The notes beneath the pieces are model-generated. The model was not told the origin of the DNA. It saw only the letters and a program-made list of their open reading frames with translations, and did no database searches. Positions 1-8,398 of a stretch of 54,624 nt of DNA are shown one piece after another (the stretch's first letter is position 1; the number at the start of each line of letters is the position of its first letter). The DNA is taken from assembly GCA_024697545.1 (NCBI GenBank), contig JAILFN010000069.1, positions 1-54,624 on the forward strand, written 5' to 3'. Source of the DNA: Ruminococcus sp. Lineage in GTDB: Bacteria; Bacillota; Clostridia; Oscillospirales; Ruminococcaceae. A program made the translations under genes and the position numbers.

Positions 1-163
1 GTGGAAGATCCAGACCCAGTCGATCCCCGCAGGCACCACCAGCTACACCTCGCCCAAGCTGAAGGCAGGCGACACCTACAAGATGATCGTTTGCGCTAAG
101 GTAAACGGCAAGTGGGATCTGTCCGCACTGAGCAGCAGAGCGTTTGAGGTTACTGTGAAATAA
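1..163 (+). CDS. Secreted FnIII-like repeat protein, C-terminal end (partial)
   Basis: The reading frame is open from the window edge (first full codon at base 2) to a TAA at 161-163. The 53 visible residues look like the last half of a fibronectin type III-like domain. They contain a Gly-Thr-Thr-Ser-Tyr turn, a Leu-Lys-Ala-Gly-Asp-Thr-Tyr strand, and the closing pattern Ser-Ser-Arg-Ala-Phe-Glu-Val-Thr-Val-Lys. The same end pattern occurs in the secreted proteins later in this window, so this is probably a cell-surface or secreted protein. Its N-terminal domains and function cannot be seen. Confidence 0.7.
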   Translation, partial: WKIQTQSIPAGTTSYTSPKLKAGDTYKMIVCAKVNGKWDLSALSSRAFEVTVK

Positions 164-221
164 AGAGATCATGACATAACTTTGGACAACTTCTTTGATG
201 ACTGACTATCATCAAGACCGA

Positions 222-258
222 CAGCCCCCTCTTTCGAGGGGGTTGTTGGTTTTTTGTT
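222..258 (+). terminator. Rho-independent terminator of the first gene
   Basis: A stem of about 10 bp (222-231 with 236-245, one G-U pair) has a CCCCCTC/GAGGGGG core and a 4-nt loop. A T-rich run follows. It lies 60 bases after the stop of the partial FnIII gene. Confidence 0.85.
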
Positions 259-330
259 TTCCGAGCCTTGACCCCGCCCTATGGGACTATCACAGCAGCC
301 CGTAAGCTTGCCAAAGACGACAGAGCGACG

Positions 331-365
331 AAAAAAACGCCGCCCCCACTATTGCAGGGACAGCG
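331..365 (-). terminator. Rho-independent terminator of the ktr operon
   Basis: Read on the minus strand, 356-365 pairs with 338-347 (10 bp including G-U pairs) around an 8-nt loop. Seven T residues follow (A run at 331-337). It lies about 65 bases beyond the ktrA stop codon. Confidence 0.75.
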
Positions 366-431
366 CCGTGTAGCGTTATATGGTTTTGCGGGCGTGCGGA
401 TGATACAGCCCGTGATCGTGCGACCAAGACA

Positions 432-1079
432 TCACTTCGTCATTTTTCTGATGCTTTCTTTGGTGCCCATTACAAGCATTTTTTCTTCGCCTGTGAAGCG
501 GTAGTCGGGGCTGGAGAGGGCGTTGAAGGTGGAGCCCTGTTTCAGCGCCAGTATGTTGATGTTGTACTTCTGACGAACGTTTTTCTCTATGATGGTCTTG
601 CCTATCCAGCTTTCGGGGACTGATACCTCGAAGATGGCGTATTCCTCAGAGAGCTTGAAGTAATCGAATATCCTGTCCGAGCTGAATCTCATAGCAAAGC
701 GCTCGGCAGTTTCGCGCTCGGCGTAGATGACCTCATCGGCACCGTTGCGGAGCAGGAATTTTTTGTGTATGTCGCGGTTGGCGCGCGCAAAGACGTATGT
801 TGCACCCTTTTCTTTGAGCAGGCAGGTAGTCTCCAGCGAGCTCTGGAAATTGTCGCCGATCGCGACGATGCAAACGTCAAAGTTGTTTACGCCCAGCTCT
901 TCAACGAACTGCGGGTCGGTAGCGTCACCTATCTGTGCGTCGGTGACGTATTTGAGGGCGGCGTTGACTCTGTCCTCGTTGATGTCTATGGCAAGTACCT
1001 CGCTGCCCTGCTGGGTAAGCGTCTTTGCCATGTGCTTTCCGAATCGTCCAAGACCTACGATAAGAAATGAACGTGCCAT
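432..1079 (-). CDS. ktrA: KtrA/TrkA-type regulatory subunit of a K+ uptake system
   Basis: This 215-residue cytoplasmic protein belongs to the RCK family, which gates a membrane K+ translocator in response to nucleotides. Residues 1-120 form a Rossmann-type RCK_N domain with the dinucleotide motif Gly-Leu-Gly-Arg-Phe-Gly at 9-14 and an acidic residue at the end of the second strand (Ala-Ile-Asp-Ile-Asn). Residues from about 135 form RCK_C, with the Ser-Trp-Ile-Gly-Lys-Thr motif. The length matches single-RCK KtrA/KtrC rather than double-RCK TrkA. It starts 21 bases after the ktrB stop on the same strand, so the two are co-transcribed. Ligand specificity (ATP/ADP, NADH, c-di-AMP at RCK_C) cannot be read from the sequence. 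Confidence 0.9.
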   Translation of the reverse strand: MARSFLIVGLGRFGKHMAKTLTQQGSEVLAIDINEDRVNAALKYVTDAQIGDATDPQFVEELGVNNFDVCIVAIGDNFQSSLETTCLLKEKGATYVFARANRDIHKKFLLRNGADEVIYAERETAERFAMRFSSDRIFDYFKLSEEYAIFEVSVPESWIGKTIIEKNVRQKYNINILALKQGSTFNALSSPDYRFTGEEKMLVMGTKESIRKMTK

Positions 1080-1100
1080 TATGTTTGACCTCCGAATTTA

Positions 1101-2483
1101 TCAGCCTACCATTATCTTTTCCTCGGGGAGCTGAGCACTGGTCTTTGTGTTGCCGTGGGTCAGCGAGATTATGAAGGTTATACCTCCGATACGCCCGAAG
1201 AACATTATTATGGTAAGCAGGGTATGTGAAATATGTGAAAGCTCAGCCGTGATGCCCATTGAGAGCCCGCATGAGCTGATAGCCGATACGATCTCAAAAA
1301 CAACAGGCGTGAGCTGCTGGTCGTCAAAGCCGCATATCGCTATGGCGGATAGTGTTACGACCGCAAGATAAAGCGTTATAACGCAGCATGAGTTGCGGAC
1401 GGTAGCATCGTCGATACGTCTGCCGAAGCACTCGACATTCTTTCTCTTGCGGAAAACGCTCACGATGGTAAGGATCATCACGGCGAAGGTGGTGGTCTTG
1501 ATACCGCAGGCGGTAGAGCCCGGTGCGCCTCCGACGAACATAAGCACCAGCAGGATCATTATCGTCGCGGGCTTGAGCGTGCTGACCACAAGCGGTGCGA
1601 ATCCCGCATCTCTTCCCGAGGTGACGAGCATCGAGGTGACGAGGACTTTGTCGCCGACGCCCTCTGCGAACCCCAGACCGTCGTCCCATTCAAGGAGCAG
1701 TGTCAGCAGCGCAGCCGCGATGTAGAATATCAAGGTTATGACCAGAACTATCTTGCTCTGCAGCTTGTATTTTTTCAAATGCCATTTGTGATGGACGATG
1801 TCGTCCCAGGCGATAAAGCCGATACCGCCGATGTTGAGAAGTATTATCAGCGTCAGGTTCAGAAGAACGTCGTCGTAAACGGTACACATCGAGCTGCCCG
1901 GCTCGAAATATCCCATAAGGTCGATGCCTGCCGTGCAGAAGGCTGATACCGAATGGAACACCGCAAAAAATATGCCCCTGCCCACTCCGCACCGCGGGAT
2001 ATAATGCAGACAGAGAACAGCCGCACCGACCGATTCAACCAGTATCGTGCCCTTGAGTATGAACCGTGCGCTTTTTACAGCGCCGCCGCCGTTTATGCTC
2101 GCCACGGATTCACGCATGGTAACTCTTTGCCGCAGCCCTATCTTCTTGCTCGTAAATGAAAGCGCGAAGACGGTCATAGACATGAACCCTATGCCGCCTA
2201 TCTGTATCACGATAAGTATGACGATCTGCCCGATGAATGACCAGTGGCTGTATGTGTCGTAAAGCACCAGCCCCGTGCCGCTCAGTGCCGAAGTTGTCAT
2301 GAATATACACTCGCCGATGGGGGTGGATTCGCCCGCGCGGGAGCAGAAGGGGAACGTCAGTATCACCGCACTGACCAGAACAAGACCCATGTATCCTAGC
2401 ACCAAAGTCTGAGTAAAGCTGAGACGATTGATCGCCTTTCTGACTCGGTCTGCTATATTTGATGGCTTTAATGCTTCTCCCAT
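1101..2483 (-). CDS. ktrB: KtrB/TrkH-type K+ translocating membrane subunit
   Basis: This 460-residue polytopic membrane protein belongs to the Trk/Ktr/HKT superfamily. Four M1-P-M2 repeats are visible, each with a selectivity-filter glycine: Ser-Gly-Thr-Gly-Leu, Cys-Thr-Ala-Gly-Ile-Asp, Gly-Arg-Asp-Ala-Gly-Phe, and Gly-Leu-Ser-Met-Gly-Ile. The loop with Gly-Gly-Ala-Pro-Gly-Ser-Thr-Ala-Cys-Gly-Ile-Lys-Thr-Thr is typical of the family's intramembrane gate. It is the promoter-proximal gene of a two-gene operon with ktrA and would form the pore that KtrA regulates. Na+ coupling, as in characterised KtrB, is likely but not shown here. Confidence 0.92.
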   Translation of the reverse strand: MGEALKPSNIADRVRKAINRLSFTQTLVLGYMGLVLVSAVILTFPFCSRAGESTPIGECIFMTTSALSGTGLVLYDTYSHWSFIGQIVILIVIQIGGIGFMSMTVFALSFTSKKIGLRQRVTMRESVASINGGGAVKSARFILKGTILVESVGAAVLCLHYIPRCGVGRGIFFAVFHSVSAFCTAGIDLMGYFEPGSSMCTVYDDVLLNLTLIILLNIGGIGFIAWDDIVHHKWHLKKYKLQSKIVLVITLIFYIAAALLTLLLEWDDGLGFAEGVGDKVLVTSMLVTSGRDAGFAPLVVSTLKPATIMILLVLMFVGGAPGSTACGIKTTTFAVMILTIVSVFRKRKNVECFGRRIDDATVRNSCCVITLYLAVVTLSAIAICGFDDQQLTPVVFEIVSAISSCGLSMGITAELSHISHTLLTIIMFFGRIGGITFIISLTHGNTKTSAQLPEEKIMVG

Positions 2484-2590
2484 AGAATAGTCCGTATCCT
2501 TTTACTTCAACACGATAATGATGCGCCCTCGCAAAAGCTTGAAAAAAGTCGAATGAGCGCACAAAAACACTGACCGCGATATAATATCCT

Positions 2591-2619
2591 ATTATAACAC
2601 CACGAATATTAATTGTCAA
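2591..2619 (-). promoter_or_regulatory. Promoter of ktrB-ktrA
   Basis: On the minus strand, TTGACA (2614-2619) is followed by a 17-bp spacer and TATAAT (2591-2596), a perfect consensus pair. It would give a leader of about 100 nt before the ktrB start. I recognised no known riboswitch in that leader. Confidence 0.8.
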
Positions 2620-2732
2620 GGGAAAAAATGTAAGTTATTTTTGTTTTTTACGAAACCGTTTCGCAAAATATAGTGTTTTCAGTGTCATTTTCTGCCTTGT
2701 TTTATTACAAAGTGGTTACAGTCGGTATTTTG

Positions 2733-2868
2733 GGACAGTTGGCAATATTTGCAATCAACAGTGCAATTGTTGAAAACTCTGTTGAAACGGTTAAAAACTA
2801 TTCTAAAAAGCGGGTCATACAGCCTGTTTTTTGTCAAACGTGTGTTTAAAGTCCGTTTTAACAGACAA
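2733..2868. repeat. Diverged direct repeat, copy A, in gene-free region
   Basis: This lies in the 815-bp gap (2484-3298), which holds no convincing gene. It shares a 34-bp block (2768-2801) with copy B at only two differences, plus collinear shorter matches: GGACAGTTG at 2733-2741, and GTTTAAA at 2844-2850 followed by a similar stretch ending GACA. On the minus strand the block holds several 9-mers close to TTTTCAACA, about one helical turn apart, which look like weak DnaA-box relatives. The function is unknown. Confidence 0.6.
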
Positions 2869-3024
2869 AGTTCTCTTTTACCGAATTGTAATTTTCGCTC
2901 TTGATCTACGAAAATCAATTGAGCAAGGATTCGATAACGTTTTCAAAACCCGTTGAAATACAAGCACTTTAGCTTACGAAAACGCATAAGCTGCTTGCTC
3001 GCGATCCTGCTTCGGCAGATTTTT

Positions 3025-3161
3025 GGACAGTTGAAAAAGCATCGCATCGGCGTTTGAAAATGTTGAAAACTCTGTTGAAACTGTTAATAACTATGTGTAA
3101 AGCACGGTTTGAGCGACACGGATTTTCAAGGTTCGGTTTAAAAGTACGCTTTATCGGACAG
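3025..3161. repeat. Diverged direct repeat, copy B
   Basis: This is the second copy of the repeat at 2733-2868. GGACAGTTG (3025-3033), the shared 34-bp block (3061-3094) and GTTTAAA (3136-3142) occur in the same order and spacing to within one base. The two copies start 292 bp apart. The short minus-strand reading frames over both copies resemble each other only because the DNA is repeated, and neither has a ribosome site. Confidence 0.6.
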
Positions 3162-3238
3162 GTTGTAACCACACTGTAACATCTCGGCTTGCAGCACGGC
3201 TGTAAATTTCTGCAAGCCGATGGCGCGGGCGGGTTCTA

Positions 3239-3267
3239 TTGACAAAAAACGGGTACGGTGGTATAAT
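3239..3267 (+). promoter_or_regulatory. Promoter of the zinc-ribbon protein gene
   Basis: TTGACA (3239-3244), a 17-bp spacer and TATAAT (3262-3267) lie about 40 bases before the gene start. Confidence 0.8.
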
Positions 3268-3307
3268 TATATGAGCAGTTTATTATTTCCGAACGGGAGT
3301 GAGAGCC

Positions 3308-4132
3308 ATGTATTGTATAGTTTGCGGAAATCTGATAGCCGAGGGTGAGGAGTGCTGTTCCAACTGCGGAGCGGCGGTAAAGCGCAAAAAAGAAGGACCT
3401 GCACCCATGCCGGTGTACGCCGCACAGGAACAGCAGGCGGTCCCGCCTCCGCCGCAGTCGCAGCAGCCGACAGAACAGCAGGCGGTCCCGCCTCAGCCGA
3501 CAGAGCAGCAGCCTGCACCGCAGCCGATGTCGCAGTATGTCCCGCCGCAGCAGTTCGGGCAGCCTGTACCGCAGTTTTCGGCTTACGGCAATGCCGCCGT
3601 GCCGCCTTATGCGCCCGTTCAGCTCCCGCCCGTCAAAAAGGGGCTGCCGTGGTATGCGTGGCTTCTGATAGCGCTGTCGGTGCTTGTCATGCTATCGCCG
3701 TTTTTGACGGCATTTGTTCCTTCACTGATGACCTACAGGGGAAGAAGGAATCAGGCGGCTGCCAACAGAAATGCCCAGCTTGCTTATATAGCCTTACAGG
3801 AATACGCCACAGATCATGGCGACAACAGCGAAGGCTGTGCATATACGGTGTATGAAGAGCTGGAGTACGGCGAAATAGACTGCGAGGCGGCGCGGGACGA
3901 AGATGGTGCGGTCGGTGCAATGGCCGCTGAGATGTGCGAAAACAACGCATCTTCCGACCCCGGGTATCTCTTCATCATATTTGATGATAAGGCACCGAAC
4001 GGGTACGCTATACAGTGGCGCGAATCGTCCGGATACTCCGCCAAGATAGGGCAGTATCCGCTGATGGTGAATTATGACCTGAAGGATCGCAAGCCTGTCT
4101 GGGGTACCTATTACACTCAGTATGATTATTGA
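3308..4132 (+). CDS. Zinc-ribbon, single-pass membrane protein of unknown function
   Basis: I chose the ATG at 3308 (274 aa) because GGGAG lies 8 bases upstream; an in-frame GTG at 3299 is too close. The N-terminus is a zinc ribbon (CxxC at residues 3-6 and CxxC at about 17-20). It is followed by a Pro/Gln-rich linker of about 75 residues with repeated Gln-Gln-Ala-Val-Pro-Pro, then one transmembrane helix at about 115-140. A C-terminal domain of about 135 residues follows, beginning with a helix (Arg-Asn-Ala-Gln-Leu-Ala-Tyr) that resembles a pseudopilin-like fold. The ribbon should be cytoplasmic and the C-terminal domain outside. I do not recognise the C-terminal family. Confidence 0.8.
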   Translation: MYCIVCGNLIAEGEECCSNCGAAVKRKKEGPAPMPVYAAQEQQAVPPPPQSQQPTEQQAVPPQPTEQQPAPQPMSQYVPPQQFGQPVPQFSAYGNAAVPPYAPVQLPPVKKGLPWYAWLLIALSVLVMLSPFLTAFVPSLMTYRGRRNQAAANRNAQLAYIALQEYATDHGDNSEGCAYTVYEELEYGEIDCEAARDEDGAVGAMAAEMCENNASSDPGYLFIIFDDKAPNGYAIQWRESSGYSAKIGQYPLMVNYDLKDRKPVWGTYYTQYDY

Positions 4133-4210
4133 TATTCCCGGCGAAAGCACAGAGATCCCGTCACGACGGTGAAAATGATGGTTTTTACAAGTTTAGAAAG
4201 GAAAACTGAA

Positions 4211-5485
4211 ATGATAAGGATAAAGAACGCAAGGGTAATGACGATGGTGAATGGCACCGAGATCCTTAACGGCGAGGTGTGGACGGATGGCGATAAGATC
4301 GCTTTTGTCGGCACACCGACCGATGAACAACTGAAAACCGCTGTGTTCGAGCGTGAGATAGATGCCGCGGGCGGCGTGGTGATGCCTTCATTCAAGAACG
4401 CACACACCCACTCTGCCATGACCTTCCTGCGCTCATATGCCGACGACCTGCCGCTTCAGGAATGGCTGTTCGACAAGATATTCCCGATGGAAGCAAAGCT
4501 CACGGGCGAGCACATCTACTGGCTCTCAAAGCTTGCAATACTCGAATACCTCACAAGCGGCATGACCGCGAGCTTTGATATGTACTTCGAGCCCGAAGCT
4601 TACGTCAAGGCAAATATCGAAAGCGGCTTCCGCACCGTCCTCTGCGGCTCGGTCTCGGGAGAGGCTTCAAATATCGAACGCCTGAAAGGCTATATGAAGC
4701 AGTTCAACGGCATCAGCCCGCTGATATCCTACCGACTCGGTTTCCATGCCGAGTATACAGCCTCCTATGAGCTGATGGAGGCTTTGGGCGAGCTTTCCCG
4801 TGAAACGGGTCTGCCGGTGTCCACCCACATCTCAGAGACCGAAAAGGAAGTGCGCGAGTGCGTCGAAAAATACGGCAAGACCCCTGCCGAGCTGTTCGAC
4901 AGCCTCGGTATATACGACAACGGCGGCGCAGGCTTCCACTGCGTACACCTGACCGAGCATGACATGGAGATATTCCGCGACAGGGGAGTGTACGCCGTTA
5001 CCTGCCCCGGCTCGAATGCAAAGCTTGCAAGCGGTATCGCGCCGCTCTGCCGATTCAGGGAGATGGGCATACCGATAGGTGTCGGCACAGACGGACCTTC
5101 CTCCAACAACTGCCTTGATATGTTCCGCGAGATGTTCCTTGTGACGGCACTTGCAAAGCTGCGCGAAAAGGACGCGGCGGCGTTCCCCGCGGCTGATGTG
5201 CTCGAAGCGGCTACCGCAGGCTCGGCACGCGCTATGGGTCTTGACGACTGCGATGTACTTGCGGAGGGCAAGCAGGCAGATATCATCATAATAGACCTTA
5301 TGCAGCCGAATATGCAGCCTTTGAACAGTATCGCCGAGAACATAGTTTACAGCGGCAGCAAGCAGAACGTCGCACTTACCATGTGCGCGGGCAAGGTGCT
5401 TTACGAACGCGGCAGCTTCTTTATAAACGAAGACGCCGACAGGATATACGCTAAGGCGAATGAGATAATAAACAGCATGAGATGA
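4211..5485 (+). CDS. mtaD: 5-methylthioadenosine/S-adenosylhomocysteine deaminase
   Basis: This 424-residue metal-dependent amidohydrolase of the MtaD/TrzN group deaminates S-adenosylhomocysteine, 5'-methylthioadenosine or a related adenosine compound to the inosyl product. The start at 4211 gives the usual family length and follows AGAAAGGA; an upstream in-frame ATG at 4169 would add 14 unrelated residues. Metal ligands are visible: His-Thr-His in the N-terminal third, Gly-Phe-His-Ala-Glu, His-Leu-Thr-Glu-His, and the Asp of Val-Gly-Thr-Asp-Gly. The block Tyr-Ala-Asp-Asp-Leu-Pro-Leu-Gln-Glu-Trp is characteristic of MTA/SAH deaminases. It may serve SAH recycling after methylation. The exact substrate is not certain from sequence. 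Confidence 0.88.
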   Translation: MIRIKNARVMTMVNGTEILNGEVWTDGDKIAFVGTPTDEQLKTAVFEREIDAAGGVVMPSFKNAHTHSAMTFLRSYADDLPLQEWLFDKIFPMEAKLTGEHIYWLSKLAILEYLTSGMTASFDMYFEPEAYVKANIESGFRTVLCGSVSGEASNIERLKGYMKQFNGISPLISYRLGFHAEYTASYELMEALGELSRETGLPVSTHISETEKEVRECVEKYGKTPAELFDSLGIYDNGGAGFHCVHLTEHDMEIFRDRGVYAVTCPGSNAKLASGIAPLCRFREMGIPIGVGTDGPSSNNCLDMFREMFLVTALAKLREKDAAAFPAADVLEAATAGSARAMGLDDCDVLAEGKQADIIIIDLMQPNMQPLNSIAENIVYSGSKQNVALTMCAGKVLYERGSFFINEDADRIYAKANEIINSMR

Positions 5486-5491
5486 TGCTTT

Positions 5492-5531
5492 GCGGCACGG
5501 GGATGAAAATGCTTCCGTGCCGCTTTTTTTC
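5492..5531 (+). terminator. Terminator of mtaD
   Basis: A 9-bp perfect stem GCGGCACGG/CCGTGCCGC (5492-5500 with 5515-5523) is followed by seven or more T residues. It is placed directly after the mtaD stop codon. Confidence 0.92.
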
Positions 5532-5593
5532 TTTGAAAAATGCGTGCCTGCGGAGCTTTTTAAAAAAGTGGGTAAAAAATATCTCAAATGCTC

Positions 5594-5622
5594 TTGACAA
5601 AAGAGGTAAAATATAGTACAAT
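5594..5622 (+). promoter_or_regulatory. Promoter of rny
   Basis: TTGACA (5594-5599), a 17-bp spacer and TACAAT (5617-5622). It predicts a leader of about 205 nt before the rny start codon. Confidence 0.75.
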
Positions 5623-5649
5623 TAATATGTTGCATTATGTTTTTTGACA

Positions 5650-5790
5650 TTCTCCTGCCGGCCCTTTTGCGGCGGGCAGCAGTTATATTGATAAAATAGA
5701 ATGCTCAGTACGTCGGGAGCATGGCAGACGGCTAATGCCAATGATGCCCGTCGGCTGCGAAAAGACCGATGAAAAAGTCGGTTTTTTCCT
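5650..5790 (+). promoter_or_regulatory. Structured 5' leader of rny, possible attenuator
   Basis: Several stems can be drawn in the leader: CTGCC/GGCAG near 5654-5678, ATGCTC/GAGCAT (5701-5706 with 5717-5722), and GACGG/CCGTC (5727-5731 with 5748-5752). The last is ACCGA/TCGGT (5765-5769 with 5778-5782), followed by a run of six T. That last hairpin resembles a weak intrinsic terminator. Its CCGA could instead pair with TCGG at 5751-5754 or 5713-5716, giving mutually exclusive folds. I could not match it to a known riboswitch class. Confidence 0.45.
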
Positions 5791-5835
5791 GTATCTTTAA
5801 AATTTCATAATATTGTAAAAGGAGGAAGGCTATAC

Positions 5836-7404
5836 ATGATTAGTATAGGTGTGGCCGTTATCCTGTGTATCGCGGCGCTTATCATAGGCGCAGCCGCTTC
5901 AGGCTTTATCGCGTTCAAACAGGGTGTCCAGTACCGCCAGCGTACTGCTGAAGCTGCTATCGGTTCAGCCGAAAAGGAAGCCGAAAGACTTCTTGCCGAG
6001 GCTGAGAAAAATGCCGAATATCTGAAGAAGGAAAAGCTCGTTGAAGCTAACGATCAGATAAACAAGCAGAGACAGGAGGCTGAGAAGGAGATCAAGGAAC
6101 GCAGAGGCGAGGTCTCCAGACAGGAACGCAGACTCAATCAGAAGGAAGAATCCCTTGACCGCAAGATGAACCAGTTGGAGCGCAAGGAGGATTCACTTCA
6201 GTCCAAGATCAAGAGGGCTGATGATAAGGTCGCCGAGGCTGAGAAGATTAGAGAGGAACAGCAGGCAATGCTTGAAAAGATCTCTAACTTCACCGAGGAT
6301 CAGGCTAAGGAATACCTGCTCGAAAGGCTGGATCAGGAGCTTGACCACGAAAAGGCTGTCCGTATCAATGCTTATGAGGCTCAGATCAAGGAGGAGTGCG
6401 AGAGCAAGGCAAGGCAGTATATCTCCCTTGCTATCTCAAGATGCGCTGCGGATCAGGTATCTGAAGCTGCCGTATCGGTGGTGCAGCTGCCCAATGATGA
6501 CATGAAGGGCAGGATCATCGGACGTGAGGGCAGAAATATCCGCGCTATCGAAACTCTTACAGGCGTTGATCTTCTTATTGACGATACCCCCGAAGCTATC
6601 ACGCTGTCCTGCTACGATCAGGTAAGACGTGAGGTCGCAAGGATCGCTCTTGAAAAGCTTATCGCAGACGGACGTATCCACCCGACCCGCATCGAAGAGA
6701 TGGTCGATAAGGCTCGCCGCGAGGTAGAGCATAAGATCAAGCAGGAGGGTGAAAGAGCTGTACTTGAGACTAATGTACACGGCTTAAATCACGAACTTGT
6801 AAAGCTGATTGGAAGACTCCGTTACAGAACGAGCTTCAAGCAGAACGTGCTGGATCACTCGATAGAGGTCGCATACCTCGCGGGTATGATGGCATCTGAG
6901 CTTGGAGTTGACGCAAACCTTGCAAGACGTGCAGGTCTGCTGCATGATATAGGCAAGGCTCTCAGCAATGAGATCGAGGGCAGCCATGTTCAGATAGGCG
7001 TTGACGTATGTAAGAAGTATAAGGAATCTCCCGATGTTATCCACGCAATAGAGGCTCACCATGGCGACGTTGAGACAAGGACTGTCGTGGCTGCGCTGGT
7101 TCAGGCTGCTGATGCTATATCCGCCGCAAGACCCGGTGCCAGAAGCGAAAACCTTGAGAACTACATCAAGAGACTTGAAAAGCTCGAGGAGATCTGCACT
7201 TCGTTTGACGGCGTAGAGAAATCTTACGCTATACAGGCGGGCAGAGAGGTCAGGATCATGGTCCAGCCCGAGAAGTTCAACGATGAGAGAATGGTCATTG
7301 TGGCTCGTGAGATCGCAAAGAAGATCGAGAACGAGATGAACTATCCCGGACAGATCAAGATCAATCTTATCCGTGAGAGCCGCGTTGTTGATTACGCGAA
7401 GTAA
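5836..7404 (+). CDS. rny: Ribonuclease Y
   Basis: This 522-residue membrane-anchored endoribonuclease starts mRNA decay in Firmicutes. The domain order is complete: an N-terminal transmembrane helix (residues 3-25), a long charged coiled coil (about 40-190), a KH RNA-binding domain ([12 protein letters not shown] at about 220), and an HD metal-dependent catalytic domain (Leu-Leu-His-Asp-Ile-Gly-Lys at about 370). The length equals the usual 520 residues. The start follows AAAGGAGG at ideal distance. It appears monocistronic between its own promoter and terminator. Confidence 0.97.
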   Translation: MISIGVAVILCIAALIIGAAASGFIAFKQGVQYRQRTAEAAIGSAEKEAERLLAEAEKNAEYLKKEKLVEANDQINKQRQEAEKEIKERRGEVSRQERRLNQKEESLDRKMNQLERKEDSLQSKIKRADDKVAEAEKIREEQQAMLEKISNFTEDQAKEYLLERLDQELDHEKAVRINAYEAQIKEECESKARQYISLAISRCAADQVSEAAVSVVQLPNDDMKGRIIGREGRNIRAIETLTGVDLLIDDTPEAITLSCYDQVRREVARIALEKLIADGRIHPTRIEEMVDKARREVEHKIKQEGERAVLETNVHGLNHELVKLIGRLRYRTSFKQNVLDHSIEVAYLAGMMASELGVDANLARRAGLLHDIGKALSNEIEGSHVQIGVDVCKKYKESPDVIHAIEAHHGDVETRTVVAALVQAADAISAARPGARSENLENYIKRLEKLEEICTSFDGVEKSYAIQAGREVRIMVQPEKFNDERMVIVAREIAKKIENEMNYPGQIKINLIRESRVVDYAK

Positions 7405-7420
7405 AAGCTTTTAAACAGAG

Positions 7421-7450
7421 GGCGGGCATTTGGGTGTCCGCCTTTTTGTA
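7421..7450 (+). terminator. Terminator of rny
   Basis: An 8-bp stem GGCGGGCA/TGTCCGCC (7421-7428 with 7435-7442, one G-U pair) is followed by a T run. Confidence 0.88.
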
Positions 7451-7482
7451 TTTTAGTATTATGTTAGAATTGAGGTGATATC

Positions 7483-8355
7483 GTGCCGGAATACGGTAAG
7501 ACTGCAATGGTCGGAAGTACGGCGATCAATGTATACTCCGAAGGTGATGGTGATATTACTGTTGTTTTTATGGCAGGATCCGGAGTTGGATGTCCCGCTC
7601 TTGAATATAAGCCGGTTTACAGAAGAATGACCGACAGATACCGTATCGCTGTTGTCGAGAAAGCGGGGTATGGTCTCAGCGGCATCGCTATGACGGAAAG
7701 GACGGTCGAAAACCTCGTAGAGGAAAGCAGGAATGCATTGAAGAGCCTTGGTATACTGCCGCCTTACATACTTGCTCCTCATTCCTATTCGGGGTTTGAA
7801 GCGATATGGTGGGCAAATACTTATCCGGAAGAGGTAAAGGCGGTGCTTGGTATCGACATGGGCTTTCCGAATATGATGAAAGCTCAGGCAGAGGAGATAC
7901 CTCACGAAAAAAAGAAAGCTATGGTCGAAAAGTCAAGGCGGCTTATGCAGAGAATAGCAAAGCGCGGACTGACTGCCCGACTTCTCAGAAATAAGACCGT
8001 AAATGCCTCGGGACTGCTTGACAGCAGCGAACTGACATCAGAGGAAAAAAAGATCTATGAAGAGATCTACTATAAAAACGCTGCCAGTGAAGCGGTTTTT
8101 GAAGAGTCGATACTGGCTGAAGAAAATGCCAAAGGTGCTGAAAGGACCGGGTATCTGACTTGTCCCGCCTGTTTTATAGTCAGCAATATGAAAACGCCTG
8201 TGAGGTCGCTGTCATGGCAGCAGGCTGCAGAGGATTATGCAGGACATTGTGATGCTGAGATACATATGATAAATGAAGGCCATATGATGTATACAAAGAT
8301 ACCTGACAGGATAGCCGGGATCTTCATTACATTTCTGCAAAAGACGGGTCTTTAA
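7483..8355 (+). CDS. Cytosolic alpha/beta hydrolase, paralogue of the 11.8-15.8 kb hydrolases
   Basis: This 290-residue protein starts at GTG 7483, with GAGGTG 6 bases upstream. The fold markers are an oxyanion stretch Met-Ala-Gly-Ser-Gly, a nucleophile elbow Ala-Pro-His-Ser-Tyr-Ser-Gly near residue 105, and a C-terminal Glu-Gly-His that supplies the catalytic histidine. It aligns with the hydrolases at 11837, 13876 and 14851 through Glu-Lys-x-Gly-Tyr-Gly, the elbow, and Ala-x-x-Tyr-Pro-Glu-Glu-Val-(Lys/Glu)-Ala. It lacks their N-terminal membrane anchor. It lies 43 bases before the next gene with no terminator between, so they may share a transcript. The substrate is unknown. Confidence 0.85.
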   Translation: MPEYGKTAMVGSTAINVYSEGDGDITVVFMAGSGVGCPALEYKPVYRRMTDRYRIAVVEKAGYGLSGIAMTERTVENLVEESRNALKSLGILPPYILAPHSYSGFEAIWWANTYPEEVKAVLGIDMGFPNMMKAQAEEIPHEKKKAMVEKSRRLMQRIAKRGLTARLLRNKTVNASGLLDSSELTSEEKKIYEEIYYKNAASEAVFEESILAEENAKGAERTGYLTCPACFIVSNMKTPVRSLSWQQAAEDYAGHCDAEIHMINEGHMMYTKIPDRIAGIFITFLQKTGL

Positions 8356-8398
8356 GATCTGCATATACATTTATATAAATGAAAGGGAGGCTGTGTAA

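Noticed and set aside
268..504. 78-codon plus-strand frame after the first terminator
   Set aside because: It has no ribosome site, it runs over the ktr terminator and into the 3' end of ktrA on the other strand, and its composition is not protein-like.
2700..3170. Chromosomal origin (oriC)
   Set aside because: The 9-mers are two or more bases from the consensus DnaA box in most cases, and dnaA, dnaN, rpmH or recF are not nearby. Kept only as a weak resemblance.
2685..3172. Two minus-strand frames of 77 and 67 codons that resemble each other
   Set aside because: The likeness comes from the DNA repeat itself. Neither has a ribosome site or a protein-like composition.
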